64,000 nt of DNA from JABDBE01 sp049585795. Its GTDB lineage: Bacteria > Acidobacteriota > Terriglobia > Terriglobales > Acidobacteriaceae. This document shows, piece after piece, positions 8,731 through 16,659 of this stretch. The stretch's first letter is position 1, and the number at the start of each line of letters is the position of its first letter. The stretch spans positions 62,001 to 126,000 of the forward strand of contig JBAVAQ010000021.1 in NCBI GenBank assembly GCA_049585795.1, in the 5' to 3' direction. The notes beneath the pieces were generated by a model. That model worked only from the letters and a program-made list of their open reading frames with translations. It had not been told where the DNA came from and ran no database searches. The translations under genes and the position numbers were made by a program.

Positions 8731-10779
8731 CTACTGGTGATCGCGTGGAATTGTTTCCTGCCAGGTTTTCGTCTTGACCATCTGACCATCCTTCAACAGC
8801 TCTCGCGTGTATTCGTAATAAAAGTTCTTTTGGTCTGTGATGACTGACAGGTGCCCTTGCCATGTCAGAATGCGGCCTTTCAACTCAAAAACGCTTTTCG
8901 CTTCGCCTTGCACCGAACTGATCTCGGGATGCGCGTCATCGGCGTCGTAGGTGAGATTTTCGTAGTCCGTCTCTTTGCCCCATGGATAAGTGGTTTCTGT
9001 TTTTCCATGCCAGTTGACTGTCGTTTTGTGATTGACCTCGTCACGGGTCGTTGTCCAATCACCGGGGAAAAGTTCGCCGGTACTGTGAATGTCGCTGCGC
9101 TCCTCGGACGGTTGCGGCGGTTGGAACGGCGGAGGGGAGATGCCATGCACCGGGACCACGGGAAGAACCAGACGCGATCCGTCATTCGCGCCGAGTTCGA
9201 GCGACGTAGTCATCGGGTAAGGAGTCGGCAAAACCATGGGCCACAATGCATTCGAAATTGCCACGCGGATGCGATGTCCCTTGGGAAAGACCCACGAGGT
9301 CAAGTGCATCTCAATGTCGAGGGGATACACTTTGCCGGGTTCTAGATCGCGCGGTTCGCTCATTGATTCGCGTTGCGCGCCGTTCAGTCCTGCGCCGGTG
9401 ATTTGTGTGACGGTTCCATCGGGAGCGACATCAGAGAGTCTGGCAAACCAATCGGCTAGAGGAGCGGTGGCAGAGGCCCGCAGCAGAGCATGAGGCCTGC
9501 CGAGGATTGCCACTTCCTCTCGCAGCGGCGCGGAATCATAAACCAGGCTGAATGCGTCCACGGGGCGCGGATCGGTGAGTAGCTCGCCCCACCAGAAACC
9601 GGATTCCACTCCGATCGACGGAACGTACTTGAGTTGGTGAACATCCTCCGCGGCGACGGAATCCGCCAGCGAGTGATTGGACTGCAGGAAAAGCGTTCTC
9701 GGTTTGACATCGCGCGGGGGCCACCCTTCTTCGCGCCGCCATTCGCCAGGCACGGCTTCAAGATTCGGATCGGGCGGATGCCAGTGCTGCATGTAAATCA
9801 CGAGCCTCGGATCCTGCAACACGCCCGTGTCGCGGCCTTTGAGCCAATAGTCCCACCAGCGCACGGCTTCATCGCGCCACTCGATGCGGGGGCCAAAGTC
9901 GGCGTCGTCGGGAAAGGTGTGGTTCCAGGGTCCGATGATGGCTTTGATCGGCGCCCTGGTTTGTTCGAGCATGGCCGGAATGCTGTCACGATAGCCATCC
10001 TGTAAGCCGCCAATCAGGAAGCAGGGAATTCTAATCTCACTTAGCGGACCGACGGGGCTGCGCCAGAATGGACCATCGCGCTGGTGTTTTAAATAGAGCA
10101 GAGACCAGGGCGCGGCTTCAAAGCGCGGTCGAAGAACCTTTTCGTCAAGAGTGTAATCAGGAGCGCCCGTCATGCCTGGAGCCATGTCCATGTTCAACTC
10201 GAATTCGTCGATGTGAGCCATGCCATCGATGAAGTGAATGTCGTCATGAAACAATTCGGCCGTTGCATCCGCAGCGAGAATCGCTTTTAGCTCCGGAGCA
10301 TGAAGCATGGCCATCTGCAGCGAATTGAATCCGCTCCAGGAAATCCCCATCATGCCAACGTTGCCGTTCGACCACGGCTGGCGGGCGAGCCAGGAGATGA
10401 TTTGCAAACTGTCGGCCTGTTCCTGCTCGGAATACTCGCGGCCGGTAGGAACTCCCTCGCTCGTACCAAAGCCTCGAATATCGACGCGAGCGCCGACGTA
10501 GCCGCGGCGAGCGAAGTACGTGTAAATTCCGTAGTCGCGCGCGGCCATGGCGTCATCTTTTCGGTAGGGATGGTATTCGAGGATGGCGGGGAATTTCTCC
10601 CCAGGTTTGGCGCCGTCCGGCATGTACAAAGTCGCGGACAGGCGTATGCCGTCTTTCATTGGGATCCAGGCGTTTTCCATGCGGACCTTGTAAATGGCGG
10701 CTGAGGGAGGGTCGAGCCCGAAGCCCGGCAAGGCCAGGGCGCTAACAAACAAGAGTGCAAACGCAATCCGTCGGATCAT
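8731..10779 (-). CDS. Secreted CocE/NonD-family hydrolase
   Basis: 682 aa with an N-terminal signal peptide (IAFALLFVSALALPGFG). The alpha/beta-hydrolase core of the X-Pro dipeptidyl-peptidase/cocaine-esterase family is visible. The nucleophile elbow is GISWSG, the acid is in GGLQDGY, and the His is in GPWNH. A C-terminal jelly-roll-like domain follows (about residues 430-580, including PKGHRIRVAISNALWP). It probably hydrolyses acyl-ester or peptide bonds in the periplasm. It is convergent with the Rieske gene, whose stop is 15 bp away. The substrate is unknown. Confidence 0.88.
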   Translation of the reverse strand: MIRRIAFALLFVSALALPGFGLDPPSAAIYKVRMENAWIPMKDGIRLSATLYMPDGAKPGEKFPAILEYHPYRKDDAMAARDYGIYTYFARRGYVGARVDIRGFGTSEGVPTGREYSEQEQADSLQIISWLARQPWSNGNVGMMGISWSGFNSLQMAMLHAPELKAILAADATAELFHDDIHFIDGMAHIDEFELNMDMAPGMTGAPDYTLDEKVLRPRFEAAPWSLLYLKHQRDGPFWRSPVGPLSEIRIPCFLIGGLQDGYRDSIPAMLEQTRAPIKAIIGPWNHTFPDDADFGPRIEWRDEAVRWWDYWLKGRDTGVLQDPRLVIYMQHWHPPDPNLEAVPGEWRREEGWPPRDVKPRTLFLQSNHSLADSVAAEDVHQLKYVPSIGVESGFWWGELLTDPRPVDAFSLVYDSAPLREEVAILGRPHALLRASATAPLADWFARLSDVAPDGTVTQITGAGLNGAQRESMSEPRDLEPGKVYPLDIEMHLTSWVFPKGHRIRVAISNALWPMVLPTPYPMTTSLELGANDGSRLVLPVVPVHGISPPPFQPPQPSEERSDIHSTGELFPGDWTTTRDEVNHKTTVNWHGKTETTYPWGKETDYENLTYDADDAHPEISSVQGEAKSVFELKGRILTWQGHLSVITDQKNFYYEYTRELLKDGQMVKTKTWQETIPRDHQ

Positions 10780-10815
10780 ATTTGAGTAGCGCGGTCTCGA
10801 CCTTGTACGCCCAAC

Positions 10816-10854
10816 ATTATAGCGGGAGAGCAGTGCGGGCTTTCATCCTAGAAT
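10816..10854. promoter_or_regulatory. Divergent -10 elements between the CocE hydrolase and CPXCG genes
   Basis: On the minus strand TATAAT (10821 to 10816) would start transcription about 30 nt before the hydrolase ATG. On the plus strand TAGAAT (10849-10854) sits 6 nt before the GTG of the Cys-rich gene. No good -35 matches were found at 16-18 nt for either, so both calls rest on the -10 hexamer and context. Confidence 0.4.
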
Positions 10855-10860
10855 AGAAAC

Positions 10861-11040
10861 GTGGAAGCCAGCTTTCAATGTGCGGGTTGCGGCGAATGCA
10901 ATTCTACGACTGTCGATGAATCAGCGGGACGACGGCAGTCTTATATAGAAGATTGCCAGATCTGTTGCAAACCGAATCTGCTTCGCGTCGAATACGATCC
11001 GGGGGAGCACGAATTTGTGATTACCGCAGAATTGGAATAG
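10861..11040 (+). CDS. CPXCG-motif cysteine-rich small protein
   Basis: 59 aa. Two Cys pairs, CAGC (7-10) and CQIC (32-35, followed by another Cys), flank a polar linker. The C terminus (LRVEYDPGEHEFVITAELE) matches the small CPXCG zinc-ribbon-like family of unknown function. An in-frame stop at 10849-10851 leaves GTG 10861 as the only likely start. There is no Shine-Dalgarno sequence, and TAGAAT 6 nt upstream suggests a leaderless transcript. The stop is 62 bp before the next gene. Confidence 0.75.
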   Translation: MEASFQCAGCGECNSTTVDESAGRRQSYIEDCQICCKPNLLRVEYDPGEHEFVITAELE

Positions 11041-11102
11041 CGTATTGCGGAACGATCGCACTCTTGATTGCCGACCTTGCGTGGAGAGAAAGGACCGATG
11101 AA

Positions 11103-11468
11103 ATGGGCATGAGTTACAGTGCACCGGGGCGAATGGTCGCCCACAATATGGTGACTACACAATTTGAACTGGACGGATTCCGCGTGGTCCGCACGCTGGG
11201 AGTGGTGCGCGGGATCGTAGTTCGGTCGCGGTCCATCTTCGGCACGATTGGAGCGGGCCTGCAAACCATCCTCGGCGGAAATATTACGCTGCTGACCAAT
11301 CTCTGCGAAAAGACCCGTTCCGAGGCCTTCGACCTGATGCTCCAGCACGCGGCCGAGTTGGGTGGAAATGGGGTCGTGGGCGCTCGCTACGACGCGACCG
11401 AGATTATGCAAGGAGTGACAGAAGTACTGGCTTACGGGACTGCCGTGGTGGTCGAGCCGGTAAGGTGA
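11103..11468 (+). CDS. YbjQ/UPF0145-like heavy-metal-binding-domain protein
   Basis: 121 aa from ATG 11103, with AAAGGA 9-10 nt upstream. Longer in-frame starts would overlap the Cys-rich gene. The sequence follows the YbjQ pattern: GFRVVRTLGVVRGIVVRSRS, an ILGGNITLLTNLCEKTR segment, then LGGNGVVGARYD and a terminal beta strand AYGTAVVVEPV. The family is small, forms oligomeric beta barrels and has no settled function. It probably shares a transcript with the Cys-rich protein upstream. Confidence 0.85.
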   Translation: MGMSYSAPGRMVAHNMVTTQFELDGFRVVRTLGVVRGIVVRSRSIFGTIGAGLQTILGGNITLLTNLCEKTRSEAFDLMLQHAAELGGNGVVGARYDATEIMQGVTEVLAYGTAVVVEPVR

Positions 11469-12035
11469 GGAGCACCAGGGGATCGGCTTTCAGCGCAGGA
11501 GTTTTTCGAGTAGTGCCAACTTTGCCCCGCTTCCCGCTGGAATAGTACGTGGTTGCGAGCTCTGGGCGCCAGGTGCAGAGCGTTCGAACGAAATTTGGAC
11601 ATTTCTTCCCTAATTAAGATCGAATAATCACAGCCTTCGGCACTTCAGCAATGTGGCCTAAAGCGAAGAAATAACGAAGGTTACAAAACCGAACCAGAGT
11701 GCTAAACCCCATCCCTTGGGGTCATCTCGTCAGTTAGCCACAATTTCTAGTGCTTTCACGATCGTGGCTTGTCTCACTCTGACTACCTATAACTTTGTTG
11801 TTGACAACAAACAGGTTAAGCGTAAGATGTGGACAAAAGTGGTAAGAAGTGGTCGCAGCAATAGAGGTCGTGGGCAAGACTGGAAACTGTGAGGCGCCAG
11901 TGGAATTTGAAGCTGACACCCCCAAAAACAGCCCGAACGAACCGCAATCGACCAGCATTTTGACCGCTTTTACCTCCCTCGTTCTTGCAGCGATAGCTGC
12001 CAAGAGATTTTCGCCCCCGACAAAGGGCAGAACAC
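11469..12035. other. 567-bp intergenic region in front of the dcw cluster
   Basis: No gene is supported in the first 320 bases. The promoter and MraZ-box block (11798-11852, listed separately) lies in the second half. About 180 nt then separate the box from the mraZ start codon, implying a long 5' leader. An open frame crossing 11849-12035 runs on inside mraZ in another frame and has no family resemblance. Confidence 0.6.
11798..11852 (+). promoter_or_regulatory. dcw promoter with MraZ box (three GTGG repeats)
   Basis: A perfect -35 TTGACA (11801-11806) is followed after 16 nt by TAAGAT (11823-11828). The -35 lies inside the palindrome TTGTTG-A-CAACAA (11798-11810). Immediately downstream are three direct repeats beginning GTGG at 11829, 11839 and 11849, exactly 10 nt apart. 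MraZ is known to bind short G-rich direct repeats at about 10-nt spacing in front of its own operon, so this is probably the autoregulatory operator. It is placed to block the transcription start. Confidence 0.7.
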
Positions 12036-12476
12036 ATGTTTCGCGGCAATCACCCAACCCGCGTCGACGAAAAAGGACGGCTCAAGGTCCCCTCGGAATT
12101 CAAGCGCGTCATCGACGAGAAGTACGGCACGCAATTCTACATCACGAGCCTGGATGGCAAGGTTGCACAAGTGTATCCCTTCGAGGAATGGGAACGGATC
12201 GAACAGAAGTTGGCAGGGCTTTCGACTTTCAATCCTACGAAGAAAAAGTTTCTGAGCAAAGTGAACTATTGGGGCCAGGTGGTCGAGATGGACGGGCAGG
12301 GGCGGTTGCTGATGCCGCAACTGTTGCGCGATGCGGCGCAGATCAAGGGCGAAGTGGCAGTGAGCGGATACCAGACGTACTTGGAAGTTCGCAACCTGCA
12401 AGCCTACCGGCAGCAGATGGAAGAAGAGAAGTTCACGCCTGAGGATGAGAAGACGCTCGACGAATTGGGCATCTAG
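12036..12476 (+). CDS. mraZ: MraZ, transcriptional regulator of the dcw cluster
   Basis: 146 aa, the normal size. It contains two tandem SpoVT/AbrB-like half-domains, each with the diagnostic DXXGR signature: DEKGRLKVP near residue 11 and DGQGRLLMP near residue 86. It begins with MFRGN as most MraZ proteins do. It forms ring-like oligomers that bind repeats upstream of its own gene, and a matching three-repeat box lies at 11829-11852. It is the first gene of the division/cell-wall cluster. Its TAG overlaps the GTG of rsmH by one base. Confidence 0.97.
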   Translation: MFRGNHPTRVDEKGRLKVPSEFKRVIDEKYGTQFYITSLDGKVAQVYPFEEWERIEQKLAGLSTFNPTKKKFLSKVNYWGQVVEMDGQGRLLMPQLLRDAAQIKGEVAVSGYQTYLEVRNLQAYRQQMEEEKFTPEDEKTLDELGI

Positions 12477-13429
12477 TGGGCGAGGGTTCAACAGACACCC
12501 CTCAGGGGGTTGGGCATGGCAGTGGAAGGGAAACGGGCCATGTTCCGGTTCTTTTAAAAGAAGCGATCGACTTTTTAGCTATCAAGCGCGGCGGGACGTA
12601 TATCGACGCCACGGTTGGCCTGGGCGGGCACAGTTTCGAAATCGCAAAACGCCTCGGCGCACCGGGTCATTTGATTGGGCTCGATAAAGATCCCGCGGCG
12701 CTCGCAATCGCGCGAGAGAAATTAGTCGTTGGTCGTTCGTCGTTGGCTGACCAACGTGACTGGCCAGAGATTACGTTGCTCCATGGTTCATTCGCCGAGC
12801 TTGCGAACGACGAGAGACGAACGGCCTACGACGGAATTTTGGCGGACATCGGCGTGAGCAGTTTGCAGCTCAACGATGCCGCGCGAGGCTTTAGTTTTCA
12901 GGCGGAAGGACCGCTCGACATGCGAATGAATCCGCAAGCCGAGCGAACCGCCGAACAAGTGGTAAACCAGGTCGACGAGGTCACACTCGCCAATCTGATT
13001 TACGAATTCGGTGAGGAAAGGAGGTCGCGGAGAATCGCCAGAGCCATTGTCCGGTCGCGGCCGATACGAACTACCGCACAACTTGCGGAGGTCATATCAG
13101 CCGCGGCCCGGCCAATGAATCAGGCAGAAAGAAGGATTCATCCCGCGACGCGAACCTTTCAAGCACTCCGAATCTTCGTAAACCATGAATTGAACGACCT
13201 GCGGGCGCTGCTCGATGCAGCCCCGCAGGTGCTCAAACCGAGCGGACGGTTGGTGATCATAAGCTTCCACTCGCTGGAGGATCGCATCGTGAAAGATGCT
13301 CTCCGCGATGGCGTGAAGCAAGGTTACTACCAGTTGCTGACCAAGAAGCCGGTCATCGCGGAAGAAGATGAAATTGATCGCAATCCGCGTTCGCGCAGCG
13401 CGAAGTTGCGCGCGGCGGAAAGAGTTTAG
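12476..13429 (+). CDS. rsmH: 16S rRNA m4C1402 methyltransferase RsmH
   Basis: 317 aa from GTG 12476, overlapping the mraZ stop by one base. It methylates N4 of C1402 in 16S rRNA using SAM. Visible motifs are HVPVLLKEA at the N terminus, the SAM-binding DATVGLGGHS, ADIGVSSLQL, ERRIHPATRTFQALRI and the C-terminal VIISFHSLEDRIVK. An oddity is the stretch after AREKL (VVGRSSLADQRDW), which looks inserted relative to typical RsmH. Its DNA is a dispersed repeat that recurs, inverted, after murF. The reading frame stays open through it. Confidence 0.96.
   Translation: MGEGSTDTPQGVGHGSGRETGHVPVLLKEAIDFLAIKRGGTYIDATVGLGGHSFEIAKRLGAPGHLIGLDKDPAALAIAREKLVVGRSSLADQRDWPEITLLHGSFAELANDERRTAYDGILADIGVSSLQLNDAARGFSFQAEGPLDMRMNPQAERTAEQVVNQVDEVTLANLIYEFGEERRSRRIARAIVRSRPIRTTAQLAEVISAAARPMNQAERRIHPATRTFQALRIFVNHELNDLRALLDAAPQVLKPSGRLVIISFHSLEDRIVKDALRDGVKQGYYQLLTKKPVIAEEDEIDRNPRSRSAKLRAAERV
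12723..12747 (+). repeat. Dispersed repeat copy inside rsmH
   Basis: These 25 bases are an exact reverse complement of 19577-19601, downstream of murF. The copy contains GTCGTTGGTCGTTCGTCG and lies in frame within the rsmH coding sequence. A diverged opposing copy (AACGACGAGAGACGAACGG) is near 12805-12823. Confidence 0.8.
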
Positions 13430-13466
13430 AAGCACCGTCGGCAAACACGCCGGGGCTACAGGAGTT

Positions 13467-13536
13467 TCCGGGACGGCATCGCCTCTCACACACAGGGCGA
13501 AAACAGATCCTTACCTTCTCTCGATGCCGTCCCGGA
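13467..13536. repeat. Long inverted repeat between rsmH and the small ORF
   Basis: A perfect 15-bp inverted repeat: TCCGGGACGGCATCG at 13467-13481 and its complement at 13522-13536, separated by 40 nt. It would form a strong RNA stem inside the dcw transcript, with no U-tract after it. It could be an attenuator, an RNase-processing site or a dispersed palindromic element. Confidence 0.7.
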
Positions 13537-13576
13537 GAGATTGGGTGAGGAGACCAAAGTAAAACGGAGGCTGGCG

Positions 13577-13735
13577 ATGTATACGGGTAATTTGATTGAC
13601 GAGCTGATTTCAACTGTCGAGCGCGCGGAAAAACACGTTCGCGTAGCGGCAGATTCCCAGGAAACAAAACCATATTGGTATGTGGCAACCGAACGCGAGC
13701 GGGTGTTCGATTCGAAGTTACTCGGGGTGGCGTAA
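13577..13735 (+). CDS. Hypothetical 52-aa protein in the dcw cluster
   Basis: 52 aa from ATG 13577 with ACGGAGG 6 nt upstream, one of the best ribosome-binding sites in the window. The N-terminal half (NLIDELISTVERAEKHVR) is predicted amphipathic helix and the rest is polar. There is no signal peptide or membrane segment. The stop abuts the ftsL ATG, so the two are probably translationally coupled. I do not recognise a family. Its position suggests a role in, or regulation of, septal cell-wall synthesis, which is inference only. Confidence 0.65.
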   Translation: MYTGNLIDELISTVERAEKHVRVAADSQETKPYWYVATERERVFDSKLLGVA

Positions 13736-14200
13736 ATGGCTGTAGCAGCGATGGCAGTTCAGGGGGCGATGCGCAGTAGAAGGCGCAACCCGTGCTGGAC
13801 CGGCACGCCGGAGATATACTTTGCCAAGCCGATTGACAATTCGCGCCTGGTGAAACTCGAAGACCCTCGGCGCGGCCGCGAGATGAGACAGTTCGGCATC
13901 GCGCTGAGCTGCCTTTTTCTTCTGGTCATGACCTATACGTGGCAGCACTTCAAGGCCATTGAATATGGCTACAAGATCGAATTCATGAAGAACGAGCTCA
14001 ATGGACTGGCGGAATTGAATCGCACGCTCCGGCTGGAAGAGGCCTCGTTGCGCTCTCCGGATCGCATTGACCGTCTGGCACGGCAGTACGGAATGCAGCC
14101 GCCGCAGGCGGGCCAGGTAATCCGCATGGAATCCGCTCCGAGCGATGCGAGCGCGCCAGTGATGGCCAGCGCGTCGGTGTCCGTGATTTCGGTCCCGTAG
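13736..14200 (+). CDS. ftsL: FtsL-like cell-division protein
   Basis: 154 aa. A cytoplasmic N-terminal tail of about 55 residues, unusually long for FtsL, is followed by one transmembrane helix (FGIALSCLFLLVMTYTW, about residues 58-75) and a periplasmic coiled coil (KNELNGLAELNRTLRLEEASL). It then has the FtsL-typical ending, DRIDRLARQYGMQPP. FtsL bridges FtsB/FtsQ and activates FtsW-FtsI. The call rests on topology plus position between rsmH and ftsI, as FtsL is poorly conserved in sequence. The C-terminal Ala/Ser/Val tail is low complexity. Confidence 0.85.
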   Translation: MAVAAMAVQGAMRSRRRNPCWTGTPEIYFAKPIDNSRLVKLEDPRRGREMRQFGIALSCLFLLVMTYTWQHFKAIEYGYKIEFMKNELNGLAELNRTLRLEEASLRSPDRIDRLARQYGMQPPQAGQVIRMESAPSDASAPVMASASVSVISVP

Positions 14201-14204
14201 GTTT

Positions 14205-14369
14205 GTGGAGCGACGGCCTCCGACCGTCCAAAATCATTGGCCCCGGATTTACGCGGATGTACACGGATTCACAAGAAACAAATCCGTGAAGATCAGTGAG
14301 AATCCGTGGCTGCAGTTCTGGCGGCTTCCGGGCCGCCACGTTCGTCTAGAGGGCGCAATCCGTGGCTGC
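14205..14369. repeat. Repeat-rich spacer between ftsL and ftsI
   Basis: The 13-mer AATCCGTGGCTGC occurs at 14301-14313 and again at 14357-14369, where it supplies the GTG start of ftsI. An 11-base version (AATCCGTGGCT) recurs at 24665-24675 before murC. A GACGG/CCGTC mini-hairpin lies near 14212-14228. This looks like dispersed-repeat material that has entered the operon. Confidence 0.6.
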
Positions 14370-16563
14370 CAACACACCCCGCAATGCCACCAATACCAGG
14401 CTCTATATGCTGGCCGCGGTTCTTGTGCTCTGGTGCGGCGGCATTTGCCTGCGACTGGTCTACCTGCAAATTTTCCGTTACGGCGCTTTCGAGAAGCGAG
14501 CGGTCCATGAGCGTGAGCGCACCGAGGAAGTATCAGCCCGGCGGGGAATCATCTATGACCGGGCCGGACACGAACTGGCCATGTCGATCTCGGTTGACTC
14601 GGCCTTCGCAGTACCGACGGAGATCCCCGATCTCGCCGGGACGATCTCGCTGATTTCGAAGATCACGAAGACCGATCCTCGTGAAACCCTGGCCAAGTGC
14701 AAAGCTGCGCGTACGTTTTGCTGGGTCGCGCGCAAGGCCGATGCCGATACCGCCGATCGCATTCGCGCCCTGAACCTGCGGGGAATTTACTTCCAGAAAG
14801 AATCCAGACGCTTTTATCCCAAACGCGAGCTCGCGGCCCAGGTGCTGGGTTACGTGGGCATGGATGACGAAGGCTTAAGCGGGATTGAGCGTGAATATGA
14901 CGACAAACTGCGTGGTAAGCCGGGGCGGATGCTTATTTCAGTTGACGCTCACCGTAAATGGTTTGGCAGCGTCGAGAAGCAGCCCGAGCCGGGCGAGAAT
15001 GTTGTCCTGACCCTCGATGAGCAAATCCAGTACATCGCCGAACGCGAACTGGCGACTGCGATGGAGAAGACCCACGCTATTAGCGGCACTGTCATTGTGC
15101 AGAATCCACATACCGGAGAAATTCTGGCGCTGGCGAACCAGCCGACATTCAATCCGAACCTGACCCGCGAGATTACGCCGGAACGGCTTAAGAACCACGC
15201 CGTCAGCGACGTCTATGAACCGGGCTCAACCTTTAAAGTAGTGACCATCTCGGCGGCGTTGGAAGAAAAGTTGACGCGTCCCGATGAAGTGTTTGATTGC
15301 CAGATGGGGTCGATCGTGATCAACGGCATGCGCATCCGTGATAGCAGGCCGCATGGGCTCTTGCCGGTCTGGGGAATTCTGGCGGAGTCGAGTGACGTGG
15401 GCGCCATCAAAATCGCGCTTCGCCTGGGCGAAGACAGGTTTTACAAATACATTCGGGCCTTTGGTTTTGGCTCGCAAACGGGAATTGAGCTGCCCGGCGA
15501 GACTCGCGGCCTGACCAAGCCAGTCAGCCGCTGGTCGAAAGTTTCGATTGGCGCCATTTCCATGGGACAGGAGATCGGCATTACACCGCTTCAGCTTTCG
15601 ACCTTGGTTTCGACGATTGCCAACGACGGCGTCCAAGTGCCGCCCCGCATCGTAGCGGGTACGACTGACCCGCAACCTACACCGCAAACGGTAGCATTTC
15701 ATCCCGCCGAAGGACGGCGGGTTATCTCGCCTATGACCGCGGCGGAAATGAAGCAGATGATGCAGAAGGTTGTGCTGGAGGGCACTGGAAAAAAAGCAGT
15801 GCTTGAAGGATATTCTTCCGCGGGCAAAACTGGAACCGCACAGAAGGTAGATCCTGGAACCCACGCCTACTCTAAAACCAAATACGTAGCTTCATTTGCC
15901 GGGTTTGCGCCTTTAAACGATCCCGCCATTGTAGTCGCCGTGATTCTGGACTCGGCCGTCGGCTTGCATCAAGGCGGCCAGGTTTCGGCACCGGTGTTTC
16001 AGCGGGTGGCGCAGCAAGTCTTGGAATATTTGCACATTCCTCACGATGTCGAACTTCCACGAAGCCGGCAGCTGCTGTTGGCTTCCAGCCGGGTGAAAGC
16101 GCAAGAACTCGCGGAAGGTTCTCCTGACCGCCTGGGCGAGGCCCTGGATCTCACGGACGCTTCAAGCACGAGTGCTGTAGCAACGCCGCCGAATACTCTC
16201 GCCAATGCGATGCCTGAATCAACTGGCAGCGCCGTGGTTTCTGCGGCCCTGCACCAGCGTGAAATGGTACCCACGCGTGATGCAGACTCAAAACCGTCTC
16301 CAGCGGTAGCGAATGCGCAGTCAACGGCGCCACCAGCCCCTGACTATTTGCCATCCAGCGGCACGGTCGTGCTGGACGCGGATCAGGGAGGAACCGTAGT
16401 GCCTTCTTTCGTCGGCAAGAGCGTGCGGGGCGCGATCGAACTCGCCGAAGACAGCGGTCTGGACCTGGATGCGGTAGGCAGCGGCCTGGCTCGAGATCAG
16501 ACCCCGGCGGCGGGATCACATGTCCCAGCAGGTTCACGGGTGACGGTGAAGTTCGGGCGTTAA
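14362..16563 (+). CDS. ftsI: FtsI/PBP3-type septal peptidoglycan transpeptidase with PASTA domain
   Basis: 733 aa. A short cytoplasmic tail and one transmembrane helix (about 15-35) precede the PBP dimerisation domain (about 55-215; RRGIIYDRAGHELAMS) and the transpeptidase domain. Catalytic motifs are S289TFK292 and K489TG491. The middle motif, usually SXN, reads S343-S-D345. A single PASTA domain occupies about residues 670-733 (VVPSFVGKSVRGAIELA), an arrangement seen in SpoVD/PBP2x-like enzymes, after an Ala/Ser/Pro-rich linker. It crosslinks septal peptidoglycan with FtsW. The GTG start lies inside a short repeat; the next in-frame start (ATG 14407) would begin inside the membrane helix. 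Confidence 0.95.
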   Translation: MAANTPRNATNTRLYMLAAVLVLWCGGICLRLVYLQIFRYGAFEKRAVHERERTEEVSARRGIIYDRAGHELAMSISVDSAFAVPTEIPDLAGTISLISKITKTDPRETLAKCKAARTFCWVARKADADTADRIRALNLRGIYFQKESRRFYPKRELAAQVLGYVGMDDEGLSGIEREYDDKLRGKPGRMLISVDAHRKWFGSVEKQPEPGENVVLTLDEQIQYIAERELATAMEKTHAISGTVIVQNPHTGEILALANQPTFNPNLTREITPERLKNHAVSDVYEPGSTFKVVTISAALEEKLTRPDEVFDCQMGSIVINGMRIRDSRPHGLLPVWGILAESSDVGAIKIALRLGEDRFYKYIRAFGFGSQTGIELPGETRGLTKPVSRWSKVSIGAISMGQEIGITPLQLSTLVSTIANDGVQVPPRIVAGTTDPQPTPQTVAFHPAEGRRVISPMTAAEMKQMMQKVVLEGTGKKAVLEGYSSAGKTGTAQKVDPGTHAYSKTKYVASFAGFAPLNDPAIVVAVILDSAVGLHQGGQVSAPVFQRVAQQVLEYLHIPHDVELPRSRQLLLASSRVKAQELAEGSPDRLGEALDLTDASSTSAVATPPNTLANAMPESTGSAVVSAALHQREMVPTRDADSKPSPAVANAQSTAPPAPDYLPSSGTVVLDADQGGTVVPSFVGKSVRGAIELAEDSGLDLDAVGSGLARDQTPAAGSHVPAGSRVTVKFGR

Positions 16564-16659
16564 AAACGTGGCCGAGGGAGGCGCCTCATCCGGCCGGACG
16601 CTCAACCACGTAAGCTACGCCGAGACATTGATTTGGAGTAAGCTCACCATAGAATCCCG

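Noticed and set aside
11849..12442. Open frame of about 200 codons starting in the mraZ leader
   Set aside because: It overlaps nearly all of mraZ in another frame, and its sequence past 12036 is a shadow of mraZ. The part before mraZ has no family resemblance.
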